DNA of 64,000 nucleotides, from NCBI GenBank assembly GCA_947396885.1, contig OX377205.1, positions 100,266,810-100,330,809 on the forward strand, read 5' to 3'. This document shows positions 27,479 through 40,330 of this stretch, piece by piece. The position numbers were made by a program, and so were the translations under genes. This DNA comes from Heligmosomoides polygyrus polygyrus. Its lineage: Eukaryota > Nematoda > Chromadorea > Rhabditida > Heligmosomidae. Within the stretch, counting starts at the first letter, position 1; each line of letters starts with the position of its first letter. Under the pieces are notes generated by a model, which saw only the letters and a list, made by a program, of their open reading frames with translations, was not told the origin of the DNA and searched no databases.

Positions 27479-30400
27479 TCAGTCGACCACTGCGGTGAGA
27501 GGCGAAAAGCTACCGGCCCAAAAATGCATAGGTGAGCAAGCTAGCGAAGGTTCTTCACACTGACATAATGACAACTCTACACCTTCCTATATTGCCTTAA
27601 CCCAAGCTGCCGTTTTGGGCGACTTTGGCGTTTTGGCGTTCTGCGGCTGAAGCTTCCTCCGCCCTTGCGCGCCCATATTAGAGTTTTCGACACTTCCAAT
27701 AGTACGGTTCTGTTGAGCTCGAAAAGCACTGTCGAACGGTGTTGATTTCGGCCAATTTCGGAAAAACTGATTTTTTGACTATCTCCGATCGAGGACGAGT
27801 ACGAGCTAAGCCGAGCATGGTGACGTCGCCGAAAACCAATATTTTCAAATTTCGCCAAGTTGGGTACCATTCGATAGAGCTTTTGTTAGCAAATTGAACG
27901 GTTTTACTTAGAGTAGCGAGAAGTGTAAGATGAGCGAGCAAGGGCGCGGAGAACATCGACCGTTGATGTGCCAAATTACACGCGCGGGCGTGTTTGGAGC
28001 TCAATAACTCCGTCAAGCTTGAATCGTTCCGGCTACCGCTTGTGGGTTTTGTAGCCAGTAAGAAGTTCCAGTAGCATTCCTTAGTACAGGGACGTAGGTT
28101 AAGAAAGGGCATAGTTATAGCGGTGCGAATATGCGGGTTAGGCTTGAGTGACAGGATTTTTTTACGAATTCAGTCGACCACTGCGGTGAGAGGCGAAAAG
28201 CTACCGGCCCAAAAATGCATAGGTGAGCAAGCTAGTGAAGGTTCTTCACACTGACATAATGACAACTCTACACCTTCCTATATTGCCTTAACCCAAGCTG
28301 CCGTTTTGGGCGACTTTGGCGTTTTGGCGTTCTGCGGCTGAAGCTTCCTCCGCCCTTGCGCGCCCATATTAGAGTTTTCGACACTTACAATAGTACGGTT
28401 CTGTTGAGCTCGAAAAGCACTGTCGAACGGTGTTGATTTCGGCCAATTTCGGAAAAACTGATTTTTTGACTATCTCCGATCGAGGACGAGTACGAGCTAA
28501 GCCGAGCATGGTGACGTCGCCGAAAACCAATGTTTTCAAATTTCGCCAAGTTGGGTACCATTCGATAGAGCTTTTGTTAGCAAATTGAACGGTTTTACTT
28601 AGAGTAGCGAGAAGTGTAAGATGAGCGAGCAAGGGCGCGGAGAACATCGACCGTTGATGTGCCAAATTACACGCGCGGGCGTGTTTGGAGCTCAATAACT
28701 CCGTCAAGCTTGAATCGTTCCGGCTACCGCTTGTGAGTTTTGTAGCCAGTAAGAAGTTCCAGTAGCATTCCATAGTATAGCGACGTAGCTTAAGAACGGG
28801 TAAAGTTATAGGGGTGCGAATATGCGGGTTAGGCTTGAGTGACAGGATTTTTTTACGAATTCAGTCGACCACTGCGGTGAGAGGCGGAAAGCTACCGGCC
28901 CAAAAATGCATAGGTGAGCAAGCTAGTGAAGGTTCTTCACACTGACATAATGACAACTCTACACCTTCCTATATTGCCTTAACCCAAGCTGCCGTTTTGG
29001 GCGACTTTGGCGTTTTGGCGTTCTGCGGCTGAAGCTTCCTCCGCCCTTGCGCGCCCATATTAGAGTTTTCGACACTTCCAATAGTACGGTTCTGTTGAGC
29101 TCGAAAAGCACTGTCGAACGGTGTTGATTTCGGCCAATTTCGGAAAAACTGATTTTTTGACAATCTCCGATCGAGGACGAGTACGAGCTAAGCCGAGCCT
29201 GCGCGGACGGTGACGTCCCGGAGAACCAGTATTTTCAAATTTCGCCAAGTTGGGTACCATTCGATAGAGCTTTTGATAGCAAATTGAACGGTTTTACTTA
29301 GAGTAGCGAGAAGTGTAAGATGAGCGAGCAAGGGCGCGGAGAACATCGACCGTTGATGTGCCAAATTACACGCGCGGGCGTGTTTGGAGCTCAATAACTC
29401 CGTCAAGCTTGAATCGTTCCGGCTACCGCTTGTGAGTTTTGTAGCCAGTAAGAAGTTCCAGTAGCAATCCATAGTATAGCGACGTAGCTTAAGAACGGGT
29501 AAAGTTATAGGGGTGCGAATATGCGGGTTAGGCTTGAGTGACAGGATTTTTTTACGAATTCAGTCGACCACTGCGGTGAGAGGCGGAAAGCTACCGGCCC
29601 AAAAATGCATAGGTGAGCAAGCTAGTGAAGGTTCTTCACACTGACATAATGACAACTCTACACCTTCCTATATTGCCTTAACCCAAGCTGCCGTTTTGGG
29701 CGATTTTGGCGTTTTGGCGTTCTGCGGCTGAAGCTTCCTCCGCCCTTGCGCGCCCATATTAGAGTATTCGACACTTCCAATAGTACGGTTCTGTTGAGCT
29801 CGAAAAGCACTGTCGAACGGTGTTGATTTCGGCCAATTTCGGAAAAACTGATTTTTTGACTATCTCCGATCGAGGACGAGTACGAGCTAAGCCGAGCATG
29901 GTGACGTCGCCGAAAACCAATGTTTTCAAATTTCGCCAAGTTGGGTACCATTCGATAGAGCTTTTGTTAGCAAATTGAACGGTTTTACTTAGAGTAGCGA
30001 GAAGTGTAAGATGAGCGAGCAAGGGCGCGGAGAACATCGACCGTTGATGTGCCAAATTACACGCGCGGGCGTGTTTGGAGCTCAATAACTCCGTCAAGCT
30101 TGAATCGTTCCGGCTACCGCTTGTGGGTTTCGCAGCCAGTAAGAAGTTCCAGTAGCATTCCTTAGTACAGGGACGTAGGTTAGGAAAGGGCATAGTTATA
30201 GCGGTGCGAATATGCGGGTTAGGCTTGAGTGACAGGATTTTTTTACGAATTCAGTCGACCACTGCGGTGAGACGCGGAAAGCTACCGGCCCAAAAATGCA
30301 TAGGTGAGCAAGGTAGTGAAGGTTCTTCACACTGACATAATGACAACTCTACACCTTCCTATATTGCCTTAACCCAAGCTGCCGTTTTGGGCGACTTTGG

Positions 30401-33400
30401 CGTTTTGGCGTTCTGCGGCTGAAGCTTCCTCCGCCCTTGCGCGCCCATATTAGAGTTTTCGACACTTCCAATAGTACGGTTCTGTTGAGCTCGAAAAGCA
30501 CTGTCGAACGGTGTTGATTTCGGCCAATTTCGGAAAAACTGATTTTTTGACAATTTCCCATCGAGGACGAGTACGAGCTAAGTCGAGCATGCGTGACGGT
30601 GACGTCACCGCAAACCAATATTTTCAAATTCCGCCAAGTTGGGTACCATTCGATAGAGCTTTTGTTAGCAAATTGAACGGTTTTACTTAGAGTAGCGAGA
30701 AGTGTAAGATGAGCGAGCAAGGGCGCGGAGAACATCGACCGTTGATGTGCCAAATTACACGCGCGGGCGTGTTTGGAGCTCAATAACTCCGTCAAGCTTG
30801 AATCGTTCCGGCTACCGCTTGTGAGTTTGGTAGCCAGTAAGAAGTTCCAGTAGCAATCCATAGTATAGCGACGTAGCTTAAGAACGGGTAAAGTTATAGG
30901 GGTGCGAATATGCGGGTTAGGCTTGAGTGACAGGATTTTTTTACGAATTCAGTCGACCACTGCGGTGAGAGGCGGAAAGCTACCGGCCCAAAAATGCATA
31001 GGTGAGCAAGCTAGTGAAGGTTCTTCACACTGACATAATGACAACTCTACACCTTCCTATATTGCCTTAACCCAAGCTGCCTTTTGGGCGACTTTGGCGT
31101 TTTGGCGTTCTGCGGCTGAAGCTTCCTCCGCCCTTGCGCGCCCATATTAGAGTATTCGACACTTCCAATAGTAGGGTTCTGTTGAGCTCGAAAAGCACTG
31201 TCGAATGTTGTCAATTTCGACCAATTTCGGAAAAACTGATTTTTTGACAATCTCCGATCGAGGACGAGTACGAGCTAAGCCGAGCCTGCGCGGACGGTGA
31301 CGTCCCGGAGAACCAGTATTTTCAAATTTCGCCAAGTTGGGTACCATTCGATAGAGCTTTTGATAGCAAATTGAACGGTTTTACTTAGAGTAGCGAGAAG
31401 TGTAAGATGAGCGAGCAAGGGCGCGGAGAACATCGACCGTTGATGTGCCAAATTACACGCGCGGGCGTGTTTGGAGCTCAATAACTCCGTCAAGCTTGAA
31501 TCGTTCCGGCTACTGCTTGTGGGTTTTGTAGCCAGTAAGAAGTTCCAGTAGCACTCCATAGTACAGGGACGTAGCTTAAGAAAGGGCATAGTTATAGCGG
31601 TGCGAATATGCGGATTAGGCTTGAGTGACAGGATTTTTTTACGAATTCAGTCGACCACTGCGGTGAGACGCGGAAAGCTACCGGCCCAAAAATGCATAGG
31701 TGAGCAAGCTAGTGAAGGTTCTTCACACTGACATAATGACAACTCTACACCTTCCTGTATTGCCTTAACCCAAGCTGCCGTTTTGGGCGACTTTGGTGTT
31801 TTGGCGTTCTGCGGCTGAAGCTTCCTCCGCCCTTGCGCGCCCATATTAGAGTTTTCGACACTTCCAATAGTACGGTTCTGTTGAGCTCGAAAAGCACTGT
31901 CGAACGGTGTTGATTTCGGCCAATTTCGGAAAAACTGATTTTTTGACAATTTCCCATCGAGGACGAGTACGAGCTAAGTCGAGCATGCGTGACGGTGACG
32001 TCACCGCAAACCAATATTTTCAAATTCCGCCAAGTTGGGTACCATTCGATAGAGCTTTTGTTAGCAAATTGAACGGTTTTACTTAGAGTAGCGAGAAGTG
32101 TAAGATGAGCGAGCAAGGGCGCGGAGAACATCGACCGTTGATGTGCCAAATTACACGCGCGGGCGTGTTTGGAGCTCAATAACTCCGTCAAGCTTGAATC
32201 GTTCCGGCTACTGCTTGTGGGTTTTGTAGCCAATAAGAAGTTCCAGTAGCACTCCATAGTACAGGGACGTAGCTTAAGAAAGGGCATAGTTATAGCGGTG
32301 CGAATATGCGGGTTAGGCTTGAGTGACAGGATTTTTTTACGAATTCAGTCGACCACTGCGGTGAGAGGCGGAAAGCTACCGGCCCAAAAATGCATAGGTG
32401 AGCAAGTTAGTGAAGGTTCTTCACACTGACATAATGACAACTCTACACCTTCCTATATTGCCTTAACCAAAGCTGCCGTTTTGGGCGACTTTGGCGTTTT
32501 GGCGTTCTGCGGCTGAAGCTTCCTCCGCCCTTGCTCGCCCATATTAGAGTTTTCGACACTTCCAATAGTACGGTTCTGTTGAGCTCGAAAAGCACTGTCG
32601 AACGGTGTTGATTTCGGCCAATTTCGGAAAAACTGATTTTTTGACAATTTCCCATCGAGGACGAGTACGAGCTAAGTCGAGCATGCGTGACGGTGACGTC
32701 ACCGCAAACCAATATTTTCAAATTCCGCCAAGTTGGGTACCATTCGATAGAGCTTTTGATAGCAAATTGAACGGTTTTACTTAGAGTAGCGAGAAGTGTA
32801 AGATGAGCGAGCAAGGGCGCGGAGAACATCGACCGTTGATGTGCCAAATTACACGCGCGGGCGTGTTTGGAGCTCAATAACTCCGTCAAGCTTGAATCGT
32901 TCCGGCTACTGCTTGTGGGTTTTGTAGCCAATAAGAAGTTCCAGTAGCACTCCATAGTACAGGGACGTAGCTTAAGAAAGGGCATAGTTATAGCGGTGCG
33001 AATATGCGGGTTAGGCTTGAGTGACAGGATTTTTTTACGAATTCAGTCGACCACTGCGGTGAGAGGCGGAAAGCTACCGGCCCAAAAATGCATAGGTGAG
33101 CAAGTTAGTGAAGGTTCTTCACACTGACATAATGACAACTCTACACCTTCCTATATTGCCTTAACCAAAGCTGCCGTTTTGGGCGACTTTGGCGTTTTGG
33201 CGTTCTGCGGCTGAAGCTTCCTCCGCCCTTGCTCGCCCATATTAGAGTTTTCGACACTTCCAATAGTACGGTTCTGTTGAGCTCGAAAAGCACTGTCGAA
33301 CGGTGTTGATTTCGGCCAATTTCGGAAAAACTGATTTTTTGACAATTTCCCATCGAGGACGAGTACGAGCTAAGTCGAGCATGCGTGACGGTGACGTCAC

Positions 33401-33848
33401 CGCAAACCAATATTTTCAAATTCCGCCAAGTTGGGTACCATTCGATAGAGCTTTTGATAGCAAATTGAACGGTTTTACTTAGAGTAGCGAGAAGTGTAAG
33501 AGGAGCGAGCAAGGACTCGGAGAACATCGACCGTTGATGTGCCAAATTACACGCGCGGGCGTGTTTGGAGCTCAATAACTCCGTCAAGCTTGAATCGTTC
33601 CGGCTACCGCTTGTGGGTTTCGCAGCCAGTAAGAAGTTCCAGTAGCATTCCTTAGTACAGGGACGTAGGTTAGGAAAGGGCATAGTTATAGCGGTGCGAA
33701 TATGCGGGTTAGGCTTGAGTGACAGGATTTTTTTACGAATTCAGTCGACCACTGCGGTGAGAGGCGGAAAGCTACCGGCCCAAAAATGCATAGGTGAGCA
33801 AGCTAGTGAAGGTTCTTCACACTGACATAATGACAACTCTACACCTTC

Positions 33849-36800
33849 CTATATTGCCTTAACCCAAGCTGCCGTTTTTGGAGATTTTGGCGTTTTGGCG
33901 TTCTGCGGCTGAAGCTTCCTCCGCCCTTGCGCGCCCATATTAGAGTTTTCGACACTTCCAATAGTACGGTTCTGTTGAGCTCGAAAAGCACTGTCGAATG
34001 TTGTCAATTTCGACCAATTTCGGAAAAACTGATTTTTTGACAATCTCCGATCGAGGACGAGTACGAGCTAAGCCGAGCCTGCGCGGACGGTGACGTCCCG
34101 GAAAACCAGTATTTTCAAATTTCGCCAAGTTGGGTACCATTCGATAGAGCTTTTGATAGCAAATTTAACGGTTTTACTTAGAGTAGCGAGAAGTGTAAGA
34201 TGAGCGAGCAAGGGCGCGGAGAACATCGACCGTTGATGTGCCAAATTACACGCGCGGGCGTGTTTGGAGCTCAATAACTCCGTAAAGCTTGAATCGTTCC
34301 GGCTACCGCTTGCGGGTTTTGTAGCCAGTAAGAAGTTCCAGTAGCGCTCCATAGTACAGCGACGTAGCTTAAGAACGGGCAAAGTTATAGCGGTGCGAAT
34401 ATGCGGGTTAGGCTTGAGTGACAGGATTTTTTTACGAATTCAGTCGACCACTGCGGTGAGAGGCGGAAAGCTACCGGCCCAAAAATGCATAGGTGAGCAA
34501 GCTAGTGAAGGTTCTTCACACTGACATAATGACAACTCTACACCTTCCTATATTGCCTTAACCAAAGCTGCCGTTTTGGGCGACTTTGGCGTTTTGGCGT
34601 TCTGCGGCTGAAGCTTCCTCCGCCCTTGCGCGCCCATATTAGAGTTTTCGACACTTCCAATAGTACGGTTCTGTTGAGCTCGAAAAGCACTGTCGAACGT
34701 TGTCAATTTCGACCAATTTCGGAAAAACTGATTTTTTGACAATCTCCGATCGAGGACGAGTACGAGCTAAGCCGAGCCTGCGCGGACGGTGACGTCCCGG
34801 AAAACCAGTATTTTCAAATTTCGCCAAGTTGGGTACCATTCGATAGAGCTTTTGATAGCAAATTGAACGGTTTTACTTAGAGTAGCGAGAAGTGTAAGAG
34901 GAGCGAGCAAGGACTCGGAGAACATCGACCGTTGATGTGCCAAATTACACGCGCGGGCGTGTTTGGAGCTCAATAACTCCGTCAAGCTTGAATCGTTCCG
35001 GCTACCGCTTGTGGGTTTCGCAGCCAGTAAGAAGTTCCAGTAGCATTCCTTAGTACAGGGACGTAGGTTAGGAAAGGGCATAGTTATAGCGGTGCGAATA
35101 TGCGGGTTAGGCTTGAGTGACAGGATTTTTTTACGAATTCAGTCGACCACTGCGGTGAGAGGCGGAAAGCTACCGGCCCAAAAATGCATAGGTGAGCAAG
35201 CTAGTGAAGGTTCTTCACACTGACATAATGACAACTCTACACCTTCCTATATTGCCTTAACCCAAGCTGCCGTTTTTGGCGATTTTGGCGTTTTGGCGTT
35301 CTGCGGCTGAAGCTTCCTCCGCCCTTGCGCGCCCATATTAGAGTTTTCGACACTTCCAATAGTACGGTTCTGTTGAGCTCGAAAAGCACTGTCGAATGTT
35401 GTCAATTTCGACCAATTTCGGAAAAACTGATTTTTTGACAATCTCCGATCGAGGACGAGTACGAGCTAAGCCGAGCCTGCGCGGACGGTGACGTCCCGGA
35501 AAACCAGTATTTTCAAATTTCGCCAAGTTGGGTACCATTCGATAGAGCTTTTGATAGCAAATTGAACGGTTTTACTTAGAGTAGCGAGAAGTGTAAGAGG
35601 AGCGAGCAAGGACTCGGAGAACATCGACCGTTGATGTGCCAAATTACACGCGCGGGCGTGTTTGGAGGACAATAACTCCGTCAAGCTTGAATCTTTCCGG
35701 CTGCCGCTTGTGGGTTTCGCAGCCAGTAAGAAGTTCCAGTAGCATTCTATAGTACAGGGACGTAGCTTAAGAAAGGGCATAGTTATAGCGGTGCGAATAT
35801 GCGGGTTAGGCTTGAGTGACAGGATTTTTTTACGAATTCAGTCGACCACTGCGGTGAGAGGCGAAAAGCTACCGGCCCAAAAATGCATAGGTAAGCAAAG
35901 TAGTGAAGATTCTTCACACTGACATAATGACAACTCTACACCTTCCTGTATTGCCTTAACCCAAGCTGCCGTTTTGGGCGATTTTGGCGTTTTGGCGTTC
36001 TGCGGCTGAAGCTTCCTCCGCCCTTGCGCGCCCATATTAGAGTTTTCGACACTTCCAATAGTACGGTTCTGTTGAGCTCGAAAAGCACTGTCGAACGTTG
36101 TCAATTTCGACCAATTTCGGAAAAACTGATTTTTTGACAATCTCCGATCGAGGACGAGTACGAGCTAAGCCGAGCCTGCGCGGACGGTGACGTCCCGGAA
36201 AACCAGTATTTTCAAATTTCGCCAAGTTGGGTACCATTCGATAGAGCTTTTGATAGCAAATTTAACGGTTTTACTTAGAGTAGCGAGAAGTGTAAGATGA
36301 GCGAGCAAGGGCGCGGAGAACATCGACCGTTGATGTGCCAAATTACACGCGCGGGCGTGTTTGGAGCTCAATAACTCCGTAAAGCTTGAATCGTTCCGGC
36401 TACCGCTTGCGGGTTTTGTAGCCAGTAAGAAGTTCCAGTAGCGCTCCATAGTACAGCGACGTAGCTTAAGAACGGGCAAAGTTATAGCGGTGCGAATATG
36501 CGGGTTAGGCTTGAGTGACAGGATTTTTTTACGAATTCAGTCGACCACTGCGGTGAGAGGCGAAAAGCTACCGGCCCAAAAATGCATAGGTAAGCAAAGT
36601 AGTGAAGATTCTTCACACTGACATAATGACAACTCTACACCTTCCTGTATTGCCTTAACCCAAGCTGCCGTTTTGGGCGATTTTGGCGTTTTGGCGTTCT
36701 GCGGCTGAAGCTTCCTCCGCCCTTGCGCGCCCATATTAGAGTTTTCGACACTTCCAATAGTACGGTTCTGTTGAGCTCGAAAAGCACTGTCGAACGGTGT

Positions 36801-39800
36801 CGATTTCGACCAATTTCGGAAAAACTGATTTTTTGACAATTTCCCATCGAGGACGAGCACGAGCTAAGCCGAGCATGCGTGACGGTGACGTCGCCGAAAA
36901 CCAATGTTTTCAAATTTCGCCAAGTTGGGTACCATTCGATAGAGCTTTTGTTAGCAAATTGAACGGTTTTACTTAGAGTAGCGAGAAGTGTAAGATGAGC
37001 GAGCAAGGGCGCGGAGAACATCGACCGTTGATGTGCCATATTACACGCGCGGGCGTGTTTGGAGCTCAATAACTCCGTCAAGCTTGAATCTTTCCGGCTA
37101 CCGCTTGTGGGTTTCGCAGCCAGTTAGAAGTTCCAGTAGCATTCTATAGTACAGGGACGTAGCTTAAGAACGGGCATAGTTATAGCGGTGCGAATATGCG
37201 GGTTAGGCTTGAGTGACAGGATTTTTTTACGAATTCAGTCGACCACTGCGGTGAGAGGCGGAAAGCTACCGGCCCAAAAATGCATAGGTGAGCAAGCTAG
37301 TGAAGGTTCTTCACACTGACATAATGACAACTCTACACCTTCCTATATTGCCTTAACCCAAGCTGCGCCGTTTTGGGCGACTTTGGCGTTTTGGCGTTCT
37401 GCGGCTGAAGCTTCCTCCGCCCTTGCGCGCCCATATTAGAGTTTTCGACACTTCCAATAGTACGGTTCTGTTGAGCTCGAAAAGCACTGTCGAATGTTGT
37501 CAATTTCGACCAATTTCGGAAAAACTGATTTTTTGACAATCTCCGATCGAGGACGAGTACGAGCTAAGCCGAGCCTGCGCGGACGGTGACGTCCCGGAAA
37601 ACCAATGTTTTCAAATTTCGCCAAGTTGGGTACCATTCGATAGAGCTTTTGATAGCAAATTGAACGGTTTTACTTAGAGTAGCGAGAAGTGTAAGGTGAG
37701 CGAGCAAGGGCGCGGAGAACATCGACCGTTGATGTGCCAAATTACACGCGCGGGCGTGTGTGGAGGACAATAACTCCGTCAAGATTGAATCGTTCCGGCT
37801 ACCGCTTGCGGGTTTTGTAGCCAGTAAGAAGTTCCAGTAGCACTCCATAGTACAGGGACGTAGCTTAAGAACGGGCATAGTTATAGCGGTGCGAATATGC
37901 GGGTTAGGCTTGAGTGACAGGATTTTTTTACGAATTCAGTCGACCACTGCGGTGAGAGGCGGAAAGCTACCGGCCCAAAAATGCATAGGTGAGCAAGCTA
38001 GTGAAGGTTCTTCACACTGACATAATGACAACTCTACACCTTCCTATATTGCCTTAACCCAAGCTGCGCCGTTTTGGGCGACTTTGGCGTTTTGGCGTTC
38101 TGCGGCTGAAGCTTCCTCCGCCCTTGCGCGCCCATATTAGAGTTTTCGACACTTCCAATAGTACGGTTCTGTTGAGCTCGAAAAGCACTGTCGAATGTTG
38201 TCAATTTCGACCAATTTCGGAAAAACTGATTTTTTGACAATCTCCGATCGAGGACGAGTACGAGCTAAGCCGAGCCTGCGCGGACGGTGACGTCCCGGAA
38301 AACCAATGTTTTCAAATTTCGCCAAGTTGGGTACCATTCGATAGAGCTTTTGTTAGCAAATTGAACGGTTTTACTTAGAGTAGCGAGAAGTGTAAGATGA
38401 GCGAGCAAGGGCGCGGAGAACATCGACCGTTGATGTGCCAAATTACACGCGCGGGCGTGTTTGGAGGACAATAACTCCGTCAAGCTTGAATCTTTCCGGC
38501 TACCGCTTGTAGGTTTCGCAGCCAGTAAGAAGTTCCAGTAGCACTCCATAGTACAGGGACGTAGCTTAAGAAAGGGCATAGTTATAGCGGTGCGAATATG
38601 CGGGTTAGGCTTGAGTGACAGGATTTTTTTACGAATTCAGTCGACCACTGCGGTGAGAGGCGAAAAGCTACCGGCCCAAAAATGCATAGGTAAGCAAAGT
38701 AGTGAAGATTCTTCACACTGACATAATGACAACTCTACACCTTCCTGTATTGCCTTAACCCAAGCTGCCGTTTTGGGCGATTTTGGCGTTTTGGCGTTCT
38801 GCGGCTGAAGCTTCCTCCGCCCTTGCGCGCCCATATTAGAGTTTTCGACACTTCCAATAGTACGGTTCTGTTGAGCTCGAAAAGCACTGTCGAACGGTGT
38901 TGATTTCGGCCAATTTCGGAAAAACTGATTTTTTGACAATCTCCGATCGAGGACGAGTACGAGCTAAGCCGAGCCTGCGCGGACGGTGACGTCCCGGAAA
39001 ACCAATATTTTCAAATTTCGCCAAGTTGGGTACCATTCGATAGAGCTTTTGTTAGCAAATTGAACGGTTTTACTTAGAGTAGCGAGAAGTGTAAGATGAG
39101 CGAGCAAGGGCGCGGAGAACATCGACCGTTGATGTGCCAAATTACACGCGCGGGCGTGTTTGGAGGACAATAACTCCGTCAAGCTTGAATCTTTCCGGCT
39201 ACCGCTTGTGGGTTTCGCAGCCAGTAAGAAGTTCCAGTAGCACTCCATAGTACAGGGACGTAGCTTAAGAAAGGGCATAGTTATAGCGGTGCGAATATGC
39301 GGGTTAGGCTTGAGTGACAGGATTTTTTTACGAATTCAGTCGACCACTGCGGTGAGAGGCGAAAAGCTACCGGCCCAAAAATGCATAGGTAAGCAAAGTA
39401 GTGAAGATTCTTCAAACTGACATAATGACAACTCTACACCTTCCTGTATTGCCTTAACCCAAGCTGCCGTTTTGGGCGATTTTGGCGTTTTGGCGTTCTG
39501 CGGCTGAAGCTTCCTCCGCCCTTGCGCGCCCATATTAGAGTTTTCGACACTTCCAATAGTACGGTTCTGTTGAGCTCGAAAAGCACTGTCGAACGGTGTT
39601 GATTTCGGCCAATTTCGGAAAAACTGATTTTTTGACAATCTCCGATCGAGGACGAGTACGAGCTAAGCCGAGCCTGCGCGGACGGTGACGTCCCGGAAAA
39701 CCAATATTTTCAAATTTCGCCAAGTTGGGTACCATTCGATAGAGCTTTTGTTAGCAAATTGAACGGTTTTACTTAAAGTAGCGAGAAGTGTAAGATGAGC

Positions 39801-39992
39801 GAGCAAGGGCGCGGAGAACATCGACCGTTGATGTGCCAAATTACACGCGCGGGCGTGTTTGGAGGACAATAACTCCGTCAAGCTTGAATCTTTCCGGCTA
39901 CCGCTTGTGGGTTTCGCAGCCAGTAAGAAGTTCCAGTAGCATTCTATAGTACAGGGACGTAGCTTAAGAACGGGCAAAGTTATAGCGGTGCA
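33849..39992. repeat. distal satellite segment with mixed variants
   Basis: Units here carry variants rare elsewhere: CCAGTATTTTC for CCAATATTTTC, GCTTGCGGGTTTTG, and a GCTGCGCCG insertion in two neighbouring units near 37370 and 38070. A three-unit offset of 2097 bp relates 34068-34382 to 36165-36479. The last two full units (38637 and 39336) are nearly identical. The array then stops in mid-unit at about 39992. Confidence 0.7.
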
Positions 39993-40330
39993 TATCATGG
40001 GAGCCAAACATCTATTGCTGCACCTTTGAAGCAGCCCCGCAACCTGGTGGATACCGACTCGGTCGCCACAGTGCCTTTCGTTGCATCTCATACAACAACG
40101 CGCGCACGCATGCACGTGGGCACGTGCTGACGGTGCCTACTCCGCCTTCGAAGGCCGCGGCCCTTTGGGTTCAAGGACTCAGCAAAAACGAAACACGTTT
40201 TTCTACTATATGAAGGGTGGAGATTCTCGTAGTGCTATCCATTTCCCCCGTTCAGGCCTACGCCTGAGACCCTTCCTTGGTTAGCTCCCGCATGGCCCCA
40301 ACTCCACAAGTCATTTATTGTTTAAAAAAC
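39993..40330. repeat. probable dispersed element at the satellite/island junction
   Basis: GC-rich sequence replaces satellite abruptly. Its second half (about 40135-40235) resembles 53195-53290: both have a TGCCT..ACTC run, then GCAAAAACRAAAC, then a tract around CTACTATATG (or GTACTATATG) followed by a GRWGATTT/C motif. This suggests a dispersed repeat with at least two copies in the window. No coding signature was found. Confidence 0.4.

Larger units (their letters stand above)
554..39992. repeat. 39.4-kb tandem satellite, ~699-bp unit, ~56 copies
   Basis: Head-to-tail copies of one unit fill this span. Using the block CTTCCTATATTGCC (or CTGTATTGCC) as a marker, I count 56 occurrences from about 788 to 39444, spaced mostly 698-699 bp, sometimes 691 bp, and twice 847 bp. 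Units differ by scattered substitutions and a few diagnostic indels. The array starts mid-unit at ~554 and ends mid-unit at ~39992, after TATAGCGGTG. Many 60-180-codon minus-strand open frames recur in the units. Their frames are broken by 8-bp indels between unit classes, so I do not treat them as genes. No tRNA, 5S rRNA or snRNA was recognised inside the unit. Function is unknown; subtelomeric satellite is the natural reading. Confidence 0.97.

Noticed and set aside
780..39460. Spliced-leader-like words (CCTTAACCCAAGCTG) in each satellite unit, hinting at an SL RNA or 5S repeat
   Set aside because: Resemblance to nematode SL exons is limited to about 8-10 bases. There is no GT donor right after it, no Sm site was seen, and no 5S rRNA sequence occurs in the unit.
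554..39992. CRISPR-like array
   Set aside because: Units are ~699 bp and nearly identical throughout, with no short repeat/variable spacer structure. The genome is eukaryotic.
788..40115. Over a hundred recurring minus-strand open frames of 60-180 codons in the satellite
   Set aside because: They recur only because the DNA recurs. Indels of 1, 2 and 8 bp between unit classes shift the frames freely, several overlapping frames are open at once, and no domain or splice logic is present. No sign of coding constraint.
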